Below, one piece after another: positions 41,695 to 50,458 of a stretch of 64,000 nt of DNA (position 1 is the first letter of the stretch; each line of letters begins with the position of its first letter). Made by a program: the position numbers and the translations under genes. This DNA comes from Sphaerochaeta pleomorpha str. Grapes (GTDB lineage: Bacteria > Spirochaetota > Spirochaetia > Sphaerochaetales > Sphaerochaetaceae), in NCBI RefSeq assembly GCF_000236685.1, contig NC_016633.1, positions 2,480,001 to 2,544,000 on the forward strand, given 5' to 3'. The notes under the pieces are model-generated. The model did not search any database and was not told where the DNA came from. It worked only from the letters and a program-made list of their open reading frames with translations.

Positions 41695-42624
41695 ATGAAA
41701 AAATACATTCTGGCAGTGACCTGCCTGTTTCTCTTGCTCTCGCTTAGCGGCTGTTCGAAAATCAAAAGTATCATTTCCCCTGCACAGGAGCCTGTAGCAA
41801 CAGAGGTAAAGGTCGAAGAGCCCAAGGCAACTGCTGTACAGACCTATATAGTGGGGACCTCTGCTTTGGTCTCTTCACATAATTTCGGGGGGGATGTCTA
41901 TCCTGTCGAATCTTTGGATGTCTATAGTGAAACGACCGGTAAGATTGTCAGCGTTTCCGTAAGTGAAGGGGACTTTGTCGAGAAAGACCAGGTAATTGCT
42001 GAAATTGACCAGTCGAAACCGGGGTTGAATTACAACATCAGTACCGTTAAGGCACCGATGTCCGGGGTCCTTGTCTCCTTATCCGCACAGAAAGGTGGCA
42101 TTGCCACTCCCAATATTCCGGTTGGCAAGGTTATCTCAGCTGATAATCTCGAAATTCGATTCTCAGTCGTGGAACGGTATCTGTCCTTGGTGAATCTTGG
42201 ACAGAAGGCCTTGGTTACTTTTGATGCATATCCTACCTTGGTGTTCCCTGCTACCATTACCAGGCTCAGTCCTGTACTGGACAGGGCAAGCCGGACGAGG
42301 ACTATTTATTGCACCTTGAATGAAAAGGATAGCCGTGTCATTGCCGGTATGTATGCCAAGATCAAGGTTATTACCGAAGAGAAAGACAACTGTATTGTCG
42401 TTCCCCGGGCAACTGTCCTTACGGAAAACGAGCAATCCTATGTCTATGTCGTCGAGAATTCTATTGCCCGTAAGGTGAAGGTCACCATCGGCATTGAGAG
42501 TGAAGGGCTTCTTGAGATTACCAGCGGGTTGAAAGCGGGTATGCAAATCGTTGATAAAGGACAGAATCTTATCAGTGATGGAACAAAGGTTCTCATTTCT
42601 TCCACAGTGGAGGGTTCGAACTGA
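41695..42624 (+). CDS. RND efflux periplasmic adaptor (membrane fusion lipoprotein)
   Basis: About 309 residues. A lipoprotein signal ends in LLSLSGCSK, so Cys20 is the lipid anchor. The body shows the adaptor order: first half of the lipoyl domain (DVYSETTGKIVSVSVSEGDFVEKDQVIAEIDQS), almost no coiled hairpin, second lipoyl half (STVKAPMSGVLVSLSAQKGG), beta barrel and membrane-proximal domain. The short hairpin is notable compared with AcrA. AAAGGAA precedes the ATG. The stop overlaps the permease start by 1 base (TGATG). It joins the RND permease to the TolC-like channel. Confidence 0.93.
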   Translation: MKKYILAVTCLFLLLSLSGCSKIKSIISPAQEPVATEVKVEEPKATAVQTYIVGTSALVSSHNFGGDVYPVESLDVYSETTGKIVSVSVSEGDFVEKDQVIAEIDQSKPGLNYNISTVKAPMSGVLVSLSAQKGGIATPNIPVGKVISADNLEIRFSVVERYLSLVNLGQKALVTFDAYPTLVFPATITRLSPVLDRASRTRTIYCTLNEKDSRVIAGMYAKIKVITEEKDNCIVVPRATVLTENEQSYVYVVENSIARKVKVTIGIESEGLLEITSGLKAGMQIVDKGQNLISDGTKVLISSTVEGSN

Positions 42625-45600
42625 TGTCCCCATCGAAAAGCGCAGTAAAACATCCAACGACGGTCTTGATTATTTTTGTGCTCTTGACCGCCTTGGGAAT
42701 TTATTCCATTCAGAAATTACCGATTGACTTGTTTCCAGATATGGATATTCCCTACATTCTGGTCCAGACTACGTACACGAATGCTTCACCCTCAGAAGTG
42801 GAGGATAAGCTTACCCGTACCCTGGAGAACGCCCTTTCTGGCGTTTCGGGGCTGAAGAAACTCAGCAGTACTTCTTCAGAGGGGTCGAGTACCATTATTT
42901 TGGAATTCAATATGGGAACGGATCTGAGTGAAGCGGCCAATACGATCCGAGACCGCTTTGATCTGGTACGAAACTATCTTCCCAGCGAGGCTTTCTCACC
43001 GATGATTCTCAAGCTTGACCCTACCATGATGCCTATCATGACTTTGGCCTTGACGAGTGATTCGCTTTCACCCGAGGAGCTGCGAAAGATTGCCGATTCT
43101 ACGGTGCAACCTCGATTGGAGCAGATTGATGGCGTAGCCTCAACTACGTTGTCCGGCGGCAGGGAAAGGGCCATCAGGGTAGAAATCCAGAAAGACAAAC
43201 TAAAATCGTATAACCTGACCATAAGCCAGGTCAGCCAGATGATCGCCATACAGAATCTCCAGACCTCAGTCGGACAGATTGATGAGGATGGACTTGACTG
43301 GTCCATAGCTGCAAATGGCGAGTATACCTCCCTTGATGATCTGCGCAATACGGTCATTTCCTACAAAGTTGGCAGTGATGCCGAAGCCAAGCGTATTCTT
43401 CTTGGAGACATTGCCTTGGTATCTGATAGCTATAAGGACGTAGCTAGCTATGCCTATTTTGATGGGGTTCCAAGTGTAACCATTTCCATCCAGAAGCAGA
43501 CAGGAAAGAATACGGTTACTACTGCCAATGCCGTGCGCAAACAGATGGCAACGATTCAGAATGTGCTGCCAGCGCATACAAAGCTTTCCGAAGCTTTCAA
43601 TACCAGTGATGTTGTCGAGCAGGCGGTCGACCAGGTCGTAAACAGTGCTTTGCAAGGGGCGCTTTTGGCAGTGCTGGTTCTTTTAATCTTCTTGAGAAGT
43701 TTCAAGAGTACCTTGATTGTCGGGCTATCCATTCCCATTTCTTTGGCCATTACCTTGGGAGTGATGTATTTCTCTGGTTTTTCCCTTAACCTGATGACGC
43801 TTGCGGGGTTGGCTCTGGGGGTAGGGATGCTGGTGGATAATTCCATTGTTATTCTTGAAAATATATATAGTTACCGAGAAAATGGTACGAAGCCGACCGT
43901 CGCTGCTATTTTGGGTTCCCAGGAAATGCTTACCGCTATTGTCAGCAGTACGCTGACTACCATCTGTGTTTTCCTCCCTATGATTATGTACAAGAAGCAA
44001 TTGGGCATGGCTGGGCAGGTATTCAACAGTTTGGCTTTTACCGTAGTTATTTCCTTGCTTTGTTCGCTTTTTGTAGCAGTTACGCTGGTTCCTGTCCTTG
44101 CTTCCAAGTATCTCAAGCTCGGGAACATCCAGAAGCGAAATTCCAAAGGAATTCAGAAAAAGATTTCAAGTGTGTTCGAGGCCCTGGACAATAGCTATGC
44201 CAAAATGGTGCGCTTCGTTCTCCACCACAAGGTCTTTACCTTGCTTTTCATCGTGGCTTTGCTTGGCGTGTCAATTATGCAGATTACCCGAGTCGGATTC
44301 ATTTATATGCCTGAAAATGAACAGAATAGCGTTTCGGTGAACATAGAGTTGCCCCAAGGTACCAATCTGGATGTCACAAACGATGTTTTGCAGCAATTCA
44401 ATGCATTGGCTCTCGAGAGTCTTGAAGGTGTAAAAATGAGCGTTAGCTCCAGTGGCGGGGGAAGTAATCCTATGGCTTCCTCTGGCGGTGCCAACACAGC
44501 ATCAGCCCGTTATACGCTCTACTCGAGCAATGAACGACAGGAAGGGTGGGATAATGATGCGTCTGCACGAAAGAAGCTTGAACAGTTGTTCAATCTCTTT
44601 CCCGAGGCGAAATTTACCATTGAAAGTAGTTCCCTTACCAGTAGCCTTGGAGGCGGTGGCCTCGATATCTCAATCAAGAGCAATGACTTGGAACTCTGTA
44701 GGGAAACTTCACTTGCAATCAAGCAGTTGCTTACCAATGAGGCAGGCTCCTTGGTAAAGGATGTGGAAAGTTCACTCAACGATGGCCTTCCGCAGTTGAC
44801 CATAGTGTATGACAGGGAAAGGATGTATGCCCTGGGGCTTAATATTGCATCGGTCAATAGCGAATTGCAATCTGCAATTAAGGGGGCAACGGTCACCCGG
44901 TATCGTGAGAACGGTGATGAGGTCGACGTAATTGTAGGTTTGCGGGCAGAGGATAAGAGCCAGATAGCAGATCTGGATGAGATTACTGTGTCAAATTCCA
45001 GCGGGATGAAGATTTCGCTTTCCAATTTTGCACACTATGAGCGGAGTAAGGCCCCTGTTTCCATAACAAGGGAGGACCAGAGCCGTATCGTCCATGTAAC
45101 GGCGAAACTCCAGGAAGGGCAGACCGTCGACAAGGTACAGAAGGAAGTCGAAAAGATGGTAGCTGCCAATATTCCTTCTGACAATGATTTGATACTTAGC
45201 TATGGTGGTGATTACCAGCAATTAATGGAAGGCCTGCGCACGTTTGCGGAGATTATCATCATTGCAATACTTTTGGTATTTGCAGTCATGGCAAGTCAAT
45301 TCGAATCGTTCCTCAAGCCTTTTATCATTATCTTCTCCATACCGCTCTCGATTATCGGTATCGTTGCAATCTACATGATTACCGGCCAGACCTTCAGTTT
45401 GATCACTGCTGTCGGGTTGTTGATACTGGTAGGCATCATCGTTAACAATGGCATTGTGTTGGTCAGTTATACGGATTTGCTGCAGAAACGGGGATTCTCG
45501 TTGGAAGAAGCCTGCGTACAGGCTGCAAAGAGCAGACTTCGCCCGATTCTGATGACTACGCTTACCACTATTCTTGCCCTGGTTCCCATGGCCTTTTTCC

Positions 45601-45788
45601 CTGGCGAAGGTTCGGAGATGGTCCAGCCTATAGGCCAGACTGTTCTTGGAGGCCTGGGGTTCGGAACCTTGATGACTCTCTTCCTTATGCCGACTCTCTA
45701 CTATGTGTTCAACAGGGGTAGTGAAAAGAGAATGCACAAGAAGATGGAGAAAGAAGTTGAGCGATTGTCTGATTCGCAACAGTTATAA
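42624..45788 (+). CDS. RND-family efflux permease (AcrB/HAE-1-like)
   Basis: A 1054-residue inner-membrane pump. It has 12 helices in two halves, each with a large periplasmic loop (residues about 35-330 and 560-870). Motifs include LPIDLFPDMDIPYILVQTTYTNASPSEVE in the porter domain, LGVGMLVDNSIVILENIYSY in helix 4, VGLLILVGIIVNNGIVLVSYTDLL in helix 10 and KSRLRPILMTTLTTILALVPMAFFPGEGSEM. The proton-relay Asp pair of AcrB reads Asp-Asn here, as in many distant RND pumps. It exports hydrophobic or amphiphilic compounds using the proton gradient. The P-II-like gene follows after 12 bases. Confidence 0.95.
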   Translation: MSPSKSAVKHPTTVLIIFVLLTALGIYSIQKLPIDLFPDMDIPYILVQTTYTNASPSEVEDKLTRTLENALSGVSGLKKLSSTSSEGSSTIILEFNMGTDLSEAANTIRDRFDLVRNYLPSEAFSPMILKLDPTMMPIMTLALTSDSLSPEELRKIADSTVQPRLEQIDGVASTTLSGGRERAIRVEIQKDKLKSYNLTISQVSQMIAIQNLQTSVGQIDEDGLDWSIAANGEYTSLDDLRNTVISYKVGSDAEAKRILLGDIALVSDSYKDVASYAYFDGVPSVTISIQKQTGKNTVTTANAVRKQMATIQNVLPAHTKLSEAFNTSDVVEQAVDQVVNSALQGALLAVLVLLIFLRSFKSTLIVGLSIPISLAITLGVMYFSGFSLNLMTLAGLALGVGMLVDNSIVILENIYSYRENGTKPTVAAILGSQEMLTAIVSSTLTTICVFLPMIMYKKQLGMAGQVFNSLAFTVVISLLCSLFVAVTLVPVLASKYLKLGNIQKRNSKGIQKKISSVFEALDNSYAKMVRFVLHHKVFTLLFIVALLGVSIMQITRVGFIYMPENEQNSVSVNIELPQGTNLDVTNDVLQQFNALALESLEGVKMSVSSSGGGSNPMASSGGANTASARYTLYSSNERQEGWDNDASARKKLEQLFNLFPEAKFTIESSSLTSSLGGGGLDISIKSNDLELCRETSLAIKQLLTNEAGSLVKDVESSLNDGLPQLTIVYDRERMYALGLNIASVNSELQSAIKGATVTRYRENGDEVDVIVGLRAEDKSQIADLDEITVSNSSGMKISLSNFAHYERSKAPVSITREDQSRIVHVTAKLQEGQTVDKVQKEVEKMVAANIPSDNDLILSYGGDYQQLMEGLRTFAEIIIIAILLVFAVMASQFESFLKPFIIIFSIPLSIIGIVAIYMITGQTFSLITAVGLLILVGIIVNNGIVLVSYTDLLQKRGFSLEEACVQAAKSRLRPILMTTLTTILALVPMAFFPGEGSEMVQPIGQTVLGGLGFGTLMTLFLMPTLYYVFNRGSEKRMHKKMEKEVERLSDSQQL

Positions 45789-45800
45789 GAAGGAAAAGAG

Positions 45801-46088
45801 ATGAAAAAACTTGAGATTATCGTTAGTCAGGCGATCGACGAGGACTTTCTGCATGATTGCAAGGTTCTGAGGGTAGCCCAGCATTATACCAAGGCTGTAG
45901 GCGTGCTTGGCTCAGGCCATAGTGTACCCAAGATGGGGGATGAGATTTGGCCACAGCTGAACAACCATTACATGATTGTCGTTGAGGATGAGGAAATGGA
46001 GGCGATTAAACGAATCGTAGACAATCTGAGAAAGACCTATCCCAACGAAGGTATTGCGTGTTTTGTTTCCAGCGTGGAGGCCTTATAA
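45801..46088 (+). CDS. P-II-like small protein at the end of the RND operon
   Basis: A 95-residue protein with the beta-alpha-beta-beta-alpha-beta pattern of P-II-like/ferredoxin-fold regulators: KLEIIVSQAIDEDFLHDCK, HYTKAVGVLGSGHSVPKMGDEIWPQLNNHYMIVVEDEEMEAIKRIVDNLRKTYPNEGIACFVSSVEAL. The Gly-rich loop (GVLGSGHS) lies where P-II proteins have the T-loop. AAGGAAA precedes the ATG. Small P-II-like proteins are known next to metal and RND transporters, and may sense a ligand or bind the pump. Its role here is inferred from position. Two other transport operons in the window also end in such proteins. Confidence 0.75.
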   Translation: MKKLEIIVSQAIDEDFLHDCKVLRVAQHYTKAVGVLGSGHSVPKMGDEIWPQLNNHYMIVVEDEEMEAIKRIVDNLRKTYPNEGIACFVSSVEAL

Positions 46089-46130
46089 TCGTTGGGTTTC
46101 CCAGATAGTGCAAACTCAAAAGAGAAAAGC

Positions 46131-46220
46131 CGGGGCATGGAAGTGTATGTACTGCATGCCCCGATTAAAAAAGAACAATCCCCTGCAAGACTTTACAATC
46201 TGCAGGGGTTCTTTATTTTT
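46131..46220 (+). terminator. Two successive hairpins ending the RND operon
   Basis: First stem CGGGGCATG / CATGCCCCG (46131-46139 with 46155-46163). Second stem CCCCTGCA / TGCAGGGG (46180-46187 with 46201-46208), extended by GAAC/GTTC, then CTTTATTTTT. The second is a good intrinsic terminator. Confidence 0.88.
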
Positions 46221-46565
46221 CTCACTCCCAAGGCTCTGAGCCAAGATGCAAAGCTCTTGCCGTTATCGCAATACTCTGCGTATACTCAAAGCTAGATTGT
46301 CCTGATAGAAAATAGCTTCTAACCTATGCTTCGATCGAAGCTTGGAAGGTTGGAGTGATTGCTGGGTTTGTCTTGGTAGTATTCTTGAAAAAAGGTGTAC
46401 TGTATAGGAATCAATACAATACAAATAGATTCAGTTTCAGGGAGAAAGGCTTTTGGGTAAAACGGGGGTTTACCCTGACCAAGGAGAGCCTGGAAAGAAC
46501 CGAAAATAGGCTAGTTTTTATACTACGTATTGGATAATGCAATTTCTGATGAGAAGGAATGTACT
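46221..46565. other. Gene-free gap with palindromes
   Basis: No ORF with a start signal. A perfect 14-bp palindrome GCTTCGATCGAAGC lies at 46328-46341, flanked by AACCT and AGGTT. A 7-bp hairpin GGGTAAA / TTTACCC lies at 46455-46475. A TATACT box lies at about 46519, upstream of the M23-like gene, but I see no convincing -35 box. Confidence 0.45.
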
Positions 46566-47243
46566 ATGTTGCTGGTATCGCCTCCCTTGCTTGGAGTCTA
46601 TATTTCACCAAATACCCCTGGGTCAAAAGTTCCGAGTCACGGAACATCCTGCTTTGGCGAAGAGTATGCAATAGATTTTGTGATGATCCCGGAGTCTGGT
46701 AAAAGCAAAAAACCCTATAGAAAAAGTTTTTTTAGCTATGTATGCAAAGGGCTTCCCCTGGATGATTTTTATGGATGGGGCCAAAGAGTATATTCTCCGG
46801 TAAACGGCAGAGTCATTGAAGTTGAAAACACCATACGCGAGCGTAATCCAGTCAATATTTTTAAAGACTATAAAAATACAATTACTGTAACCCATGAATT
46901 TATGAAGAATTATGCGTCTTCAAAGATGATCACGGGTAACTATGTAATGATTGAAATGGCAAAGGATGCATATGCATTGCTAGTACACTTGAAGCAAGGG
47001 TCTGTATGTGTACAAGTAGGCCAAGAAATAACTACACATGACGTCCTGGGGGAATTAGGGCATTCGGGAAATTCAACAATGCCTCATCTGCATATGCAAT
47101 TTATGGATAGCAGGGATTTTTCAATTGCCAAAGGACTTCCGTTTATATTTGATACGTACAAAATCAAAAATACTACAAACTGGGTTACGATAAGAAATGC
47201 AGTACCCAAAGTGGAAGATATCATAAAATTTGAAATGGAATAG
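46566..47243 (+). CDS. M23-family metallopeptidase-like protein without signal peptide
   Basis: About 225 residues. The LytM/M23 zinc site appears complete: His25 and Asp37 (SHGTSCFGEEYAIDF), His141 (YALLVHLKQGS) and the HxH pair His174/His176 (GHSGNSTMPHLHMQF). AAGGA lies seven bases before the ATG I chose. M23 enzymes cut peptidoglycan peptides outside the membrane, but this one has no signal peptide or membrane anchor. It would need another export route, lysis, or a cytoplasmic job. The DNA is richer in A/T than its neighbours and the gene stands alone, which suggests horizontal arrival. Family assignment is firm; role is open. Confidence 0.8.
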   Translation: MLLVSPPLLGVYISPNTPGSKVPSHGTSCFGEEYAIDFVMIPESGKSKKPYRKSFFSYVCKGLPLDDFYGWGQRVYSPVNGRVIEVENTIRERNPVNIFKDYKNTITVTHEFMKNYASSKMITGNYVMIEMAKDAYALLVHLKQGSVCVQVGQEITTHDVLGELGHSGNSTMPHLHMQFMDSRDFSIAKGLPFIFDTYKIKNTTNWVTIRNAVPKVEDIIKFEME

Positions 47244-47619
47244 GGGAAGGGCGACGGCAACTGATGCAAACCAATTCGTTTGTTGGCAACAAATCAAAGG
47301 GAACCCCTGCACAAAAAGGTTGAAACGGGAATAAATTTCGGGTTTTTCAGCGAACATTCCCTCGTATACCCCCAGTTTCTTCCAGAATTCCTGCATCAGG
47401 GAAAACACTCTTTTTACAGCTTAGCATTGCCTCTTTCCCTTCGCCTCGTAACAAGGTTTCAGTTTGGCAATAGCATTGGGGAGAAGCCCTATGTTTTCGT
47501 AGCTCTTATCCATGTAATACCTTAGGTTTCTTCTTCTGGCAGTGTTATACTGATTGAGTCAGCAGGTTTACACTGAACGATGACCTGGTGAGATCGAGCT
47601 TTTATAGGGGGTCTTTACA
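47244..47619. other. Gene-poor gap, possibly with a decayed minus-strand gene
   Basis: No intact gene is visible. On the minus strand a 30-codon frame (47421-47513) and its upstream extension read LRYYMDKSYENIGLLPNA, which recalls the 'LRYY..IGLLP' wing of MerR-type regulators, and ends at a stop. Other frames downstream stay open in pieces. This may be a dead regulator gene or chance. Confidence 0.25.
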
Positions 47620-48369
47620 ATGAAACTGGTATTGTTACGACACGGGCAGAGCCTGTGGAATTTGGAAAACCGCTTTACGGGTTGGACAGATGTTCCCCTG
47701 AGTGAAGCCGGTAGGCTGGAAGCATCTGAAGCTGGACGACTCCTGAAAGAAGAGGGTTTTGACTTTGACTGTTGCTATACTTCGTATCTGAAGAGGGCAA
47801 TCCAAACCCTCGACCTTGTCTTGGAGCAAATGGACCGGCAGTGGTTGCCTGTCGTGAAAAGCTGGAAACTCAATGAACGGCACTATGGGGCCCTGCAGGG
47901 GTTGAACAAGGCTGAAACGGCTGTGAAATATGGTAATGAGCAGGTTCTGCTCTGGAGACGGTCCTTTTCGGTGCAGCCCCCATCGCTTTCAATAAACGAT
48001 GAGAGAAATCCTGCCTTACAGAACCAATACCGAGGCATCGATAAGAATGTACTACCTTTTACCGAAAGCCTGAAAGATACCATAGCGCGAACCATCCCCT
48101 ATTTTGAAGAGGAAATCAAACCCCGTATGCTTAAGGGAGAACGGATTTTGATTGTTGCCCATGGCAATTCATTGCGTGCGCTGGTGATGTATTTTGAACA
48201 TCTCAGCGAAGATGAGATTATGCAGGTAAATATCCCTACAGGAATTCCTCTTATCTATACGTTCTCCAAGGATTTTTCAGTGAAGAAAAAATACTATCTG
48301 GGGGACAGTGGGGAGATTGCCGAGAAGATGCGGCAAGTGAGTGACCAAGGGAAGGCGACCAAAGCCTAG
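47620..48369 (+). CDS. gpmA: 2,3-bisphosphoglycerate-dependent phosphoglycerate mutase
   Basis: A 249-residue histidine phosphatase-fold mutase that interconverts 3- and 2-phosphoglycerate in glycolysis. [26 protein letters not shown] holds the phosphorylated His8. RAIQTL and [19 protein letters not shown] are the GpmA-specific parts, and [16 protein letters not shown] carries the second catalytic His. The length and the [12 protein letters not shown] signature mark true dPGM and not a phosphatase relative. GGGGGT lies before the ATG. A central metabolic gene in an otherwise accessory neighbourhood; it stands alone. Confidence 0.96.
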   Translation: MKLVLLRHGQSLWNLENRFTGWTDVPLSEAGRLEASEAGRLLKEEGFDFDCCYTSYLKRAIQTLDLVLEQMDRQWLPVVKSWKLNERHYGALQGLNKAETAVKYGNEQVLLWRRSFSVQPPSLSINDERNPALQNQYRGIDKNVLPFTESLKDTIARTIPYFEEEIKPRMLKGERILIVAHGNSLRALVMYFEHLSEDEIMQVNIPTGIPLIYTFSKDFSVKKKYYLGDSGEIAEKMRQVSDQGKATKA

Positions 48370-48497
48370 GCAGAGGGTAGGGGGTATCCCAATAAAATCA
48401 CTGATAAGCAAGTTCTTCTGGCCAAAAAGCCGGGATGTCGATTCTGCAGGCTGCCATTGGGATTATGTACATCCATTGGTCTGTGAAGGTGGTTGGA

Positions 48498-49976
48498 ATG
48501 AATGTTTCTGATGATAGGAAGGACCGAATCCTCTTGGAAAAAATTGCACATCAGGCAATGCTTGACCGTGGGCTTGCCCCAGATTTCTCCAAATCGGTTC
48601 TTGCCGAACTTGAGGCGATCAAGGGTCCTGCAACATATGATTCTGTACCGGAAATGATTGATTTACGTGACAGGCTCTGGTGCTCCCTCGATAATGATGA
48701 TTCTAAAGACCTTGATCAGTTGACTGCGGTTGAAACCTCTGACAAGGGGTTTGCCAAGATTTTGATAGCGATAGCAGATGTCGATGCGGTGGTAAAAAAA
48801 CAGTCAGCTATCGATTTGCATGCACAGCAGAATACTACCTCAGTCTATACGGTACCACAGGTATTCCCTATGCTACCCGAGAAGTTATCTACAGATATTA
48901 CCTCACTCAATTTTGACAGAGACCGTCTTTCGCTTGTCGTTGAAATAGACCTTGCCGATGATGGCACTGTGCTCAGTTCTTCAATCTATAGGGCTATGGT
49001 ACGCAACAAGGCAAGGCTTTCTTATACTAGTGTCGCAGCCTGGCTGGATGGGACAGGAGCTATGCCAGTAGAAATTGCCTCAGTCAAAGGGATGGAGGAG
49101 AGTCTGCGTTTGCAGGATAGTATTGCCCAGAAAATGAAATTGCTCCGTCATCAACACGGGGCCCTCGTCCTTGAGACGATCGAGGCCAAACCGGTTTTCT
49201 CTGGTGATACCCTGATGAATCTGGTACCTGATACACGGAATCGTGCAAAAGAAATTGTCGAGGATTTTATGATTGCGGCAAACGGGGTTACTTCACGATT
49301 CCTTACCGCTAAAAAGTTCCCTTCGATCAGGCGGATAGTTACAGAACCCAAAAGATGGGACAGGATTGTAAAAATTGCCGCTGACAAAGGTACTGTCCTG
49401 CCTAAGAAACCAGATTCTTTGGCTCTGGAGAATTTCCTCATTGCATCCCAGAGGGCGGAACCCCTACGGTTTCCTGATTTGTCTCTCAGTGTAATAAAGT
49501 TACTGGGTTCCGGAGAGTATATCGTCCAGATGCCTGATCAAACGGGAAAGGGGCATTTTGGACTGGCAGTAAAGAATTATACCCATTCGACTGCACCCAA
49601 TCGTCGTTTTCCTGACTTGATCACCCAGCGTCTGTTAAAATCTGCAATTGCTGGCATTCCCTCTCCCTATTCGGTTGAAGAGCTTACTTCTCTTGCCCAA
49701 CATTGTAACGAGGCCGAGAATGCCGCAAATAAAGTAGAGCGGCAGGTTGTAAAATCTGCTGCGGCAATTCTCCTTGAATCAAGGATAGGAGAGCAGTTCG
49801 ATGCTATCGTAACAGGAGCGGCCGCCAAGGGTACGTGGGTGCGTATTTTTGATCCTCCGCTGGAAGGACGCCTCGAAAGTGGTTTTGAAGGCTTGGATAT
49901 TGGTGACAGACTTCGTGTTCAGCTGGTGAGTACCGATGTGAACCGGGGATTTATCGATTTCAAGCGGGTGAGATAA
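48498..49976 (+). CDS. RNase II/R-family exoribonuclease (RNB domain)
   Basis: About 492 residues from MNVSDDRK. The RNB catalytic domain starts early: the Asp cluster LDNDDSKDLDQLT (residues 64-75) is the magnesium-binding active site. Further motifs are LPEKLSTDITSLNFDRDRLSLVVEIDLADDG, VEDFMIAANGVTSRFL, and NYTHSTAPNRRFPDLITQRLL. A short S1-like segment ends the chain (GAAAKGTWVRIFDPPLEGRLESGFEGLDIGDRLRVQLVSTD). The N-terminal cold-shock domains of RNase R are missing, so it is a compact RNase II-like enzyme, degrading RNA 3' to 5'. The start is uncertain because in-frame codons continue upstream. Confidence 0.9.
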   Translation: MNVSDDRKDRILLEKIAHQAMLDRGLAPDFSKSVLAELEAIKGPATYDSVPEMIDLRDRLWCSLDNDDSKDLDQLTAVETSDKGFAKILIAIADVDAVVKKQSAIDLHAQQNTTSVYTVPQVFPMLPEKLSTDITSLNFDRDRLSLVVEIDLADDGTVLSSSIYRAMVRNKARLSYTSVAAWLDGTGAMPVEIASVKGMEESLRLQDSIAQKMKLLRHQHGALVLETIEAKPVFSGDTLMNLVPDTRNRAKEIVEDFMIAANGVTSRFLTAKKFPSIRRIVTEPKRWDRIVKIAADKGTVLPKKPDSLALENFLIASQRAEPLRFPDLSLSVIKLLGSGEYIVQMPDQTGKGHFGLAVKNYTHSTAPNRRFPDLITQRLLKSAIAGIPSPYSVEELTSLAQHCNEAENAANKVERQVVKSAAAILLESRIGEQFDAIVTGAAAKGTWVRIFDPPLEGRLESGFEGLDIGDRLRVQLVSTDVNRGFIDFKRVR

Positions 49977-49990
49977 AGCCCGGCATTATT

Positions 49991-50030
49991 GAAAACACCT
50001 TCCAGATACTAATTTTGGAAGGTGTTTTCC
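49991..50030. terminator. Bidirectional intrinsic terminator
   Basis: A perfect 14-bp stem (GAAAACACCTTCCA with its complement at 50016-50029) and an 11-nt loop, with A- and T-runs on both sides. It lies between convergent genes and can serve both the exoribonuclease gene and the antiporter operon. Confidence 0.9.
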
Positions 50031-50101
50031 GGTCTTATGCGTGTGACTCATTTTGTAATACAGCAAACATATGTTGCAAGTCTGGTTGTAAGGATTCTGT
50101 C

Positions 50102-50446
50102 CTACTTGCTCCAACCTGAAGCTTGGTCAAATGACATCGAAACAGGAAGCACCATAAGATTGAGGATATCTTCTTTTTTCAGGGGAATCCCACCTGCTTC
50201 CAGGTTCTGGAGCAACTCCTTGGCATCATCTGGGGAATCGATGGGCGCCATGATAATCAATCTCTCTCCCTCTTTGTCGGTCCTACTTTGTAAAAAACCC
50301 GTAAAGAGACTGAATTCGCTCTCTAGGCTGCTGTTTAGGTTCTTTGCATCAAAAGCAGAGGCTTTTGTTATTCCTATACTCTGGAGAGCCAGAAATACGT
50401 CTTCTTTATAGTCTAATTGTGATAATTCAATAACCAGTAAATTCAT
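50102..50446 (-). CDS. P-II-like small protein at the end of the antiporter operon
   Basis: A 114-residue protein with alternating strands and helices: MNLLVIELSQLDYKEDVFLALQSIGITKASAFDAKNL, then RLIIMAPIDSPDDAKELLQNLEAGGIPLKKEDILNLMVLPVSMS. The pattern, with a strand, helix, long T-loop-like insert, strand and helix, fits P-II-like signal proteins, though sequence identity with real P-II is low. AAGGAG precedes the ATG. It follows the antiporter by 12 bases. It could report on a nucleotide or ion and gate the antiporter; this is inferred from position. Confidence 0.65.
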   Translation of the reverse strand: MNLLVIELSQLDYKEDVFLALQSIGITKASAFDAKNLNSSLESEFSLFTGFLQSRTDKEGERLIIMAPIDSPDDAKELLQNLEAGGIPLKKEDILNLMVLPVSMSFDQASGWSK

Positions 50447-50458
50447 GGCGTTCTCCTT

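Noticed and set aside
46355-46537. A 60-codon frame ahead of the M23-like gene
   Set aside because: It has no ribosome-binding site, has unlikely composition, and overlaps a hairpin and the probable promoter.
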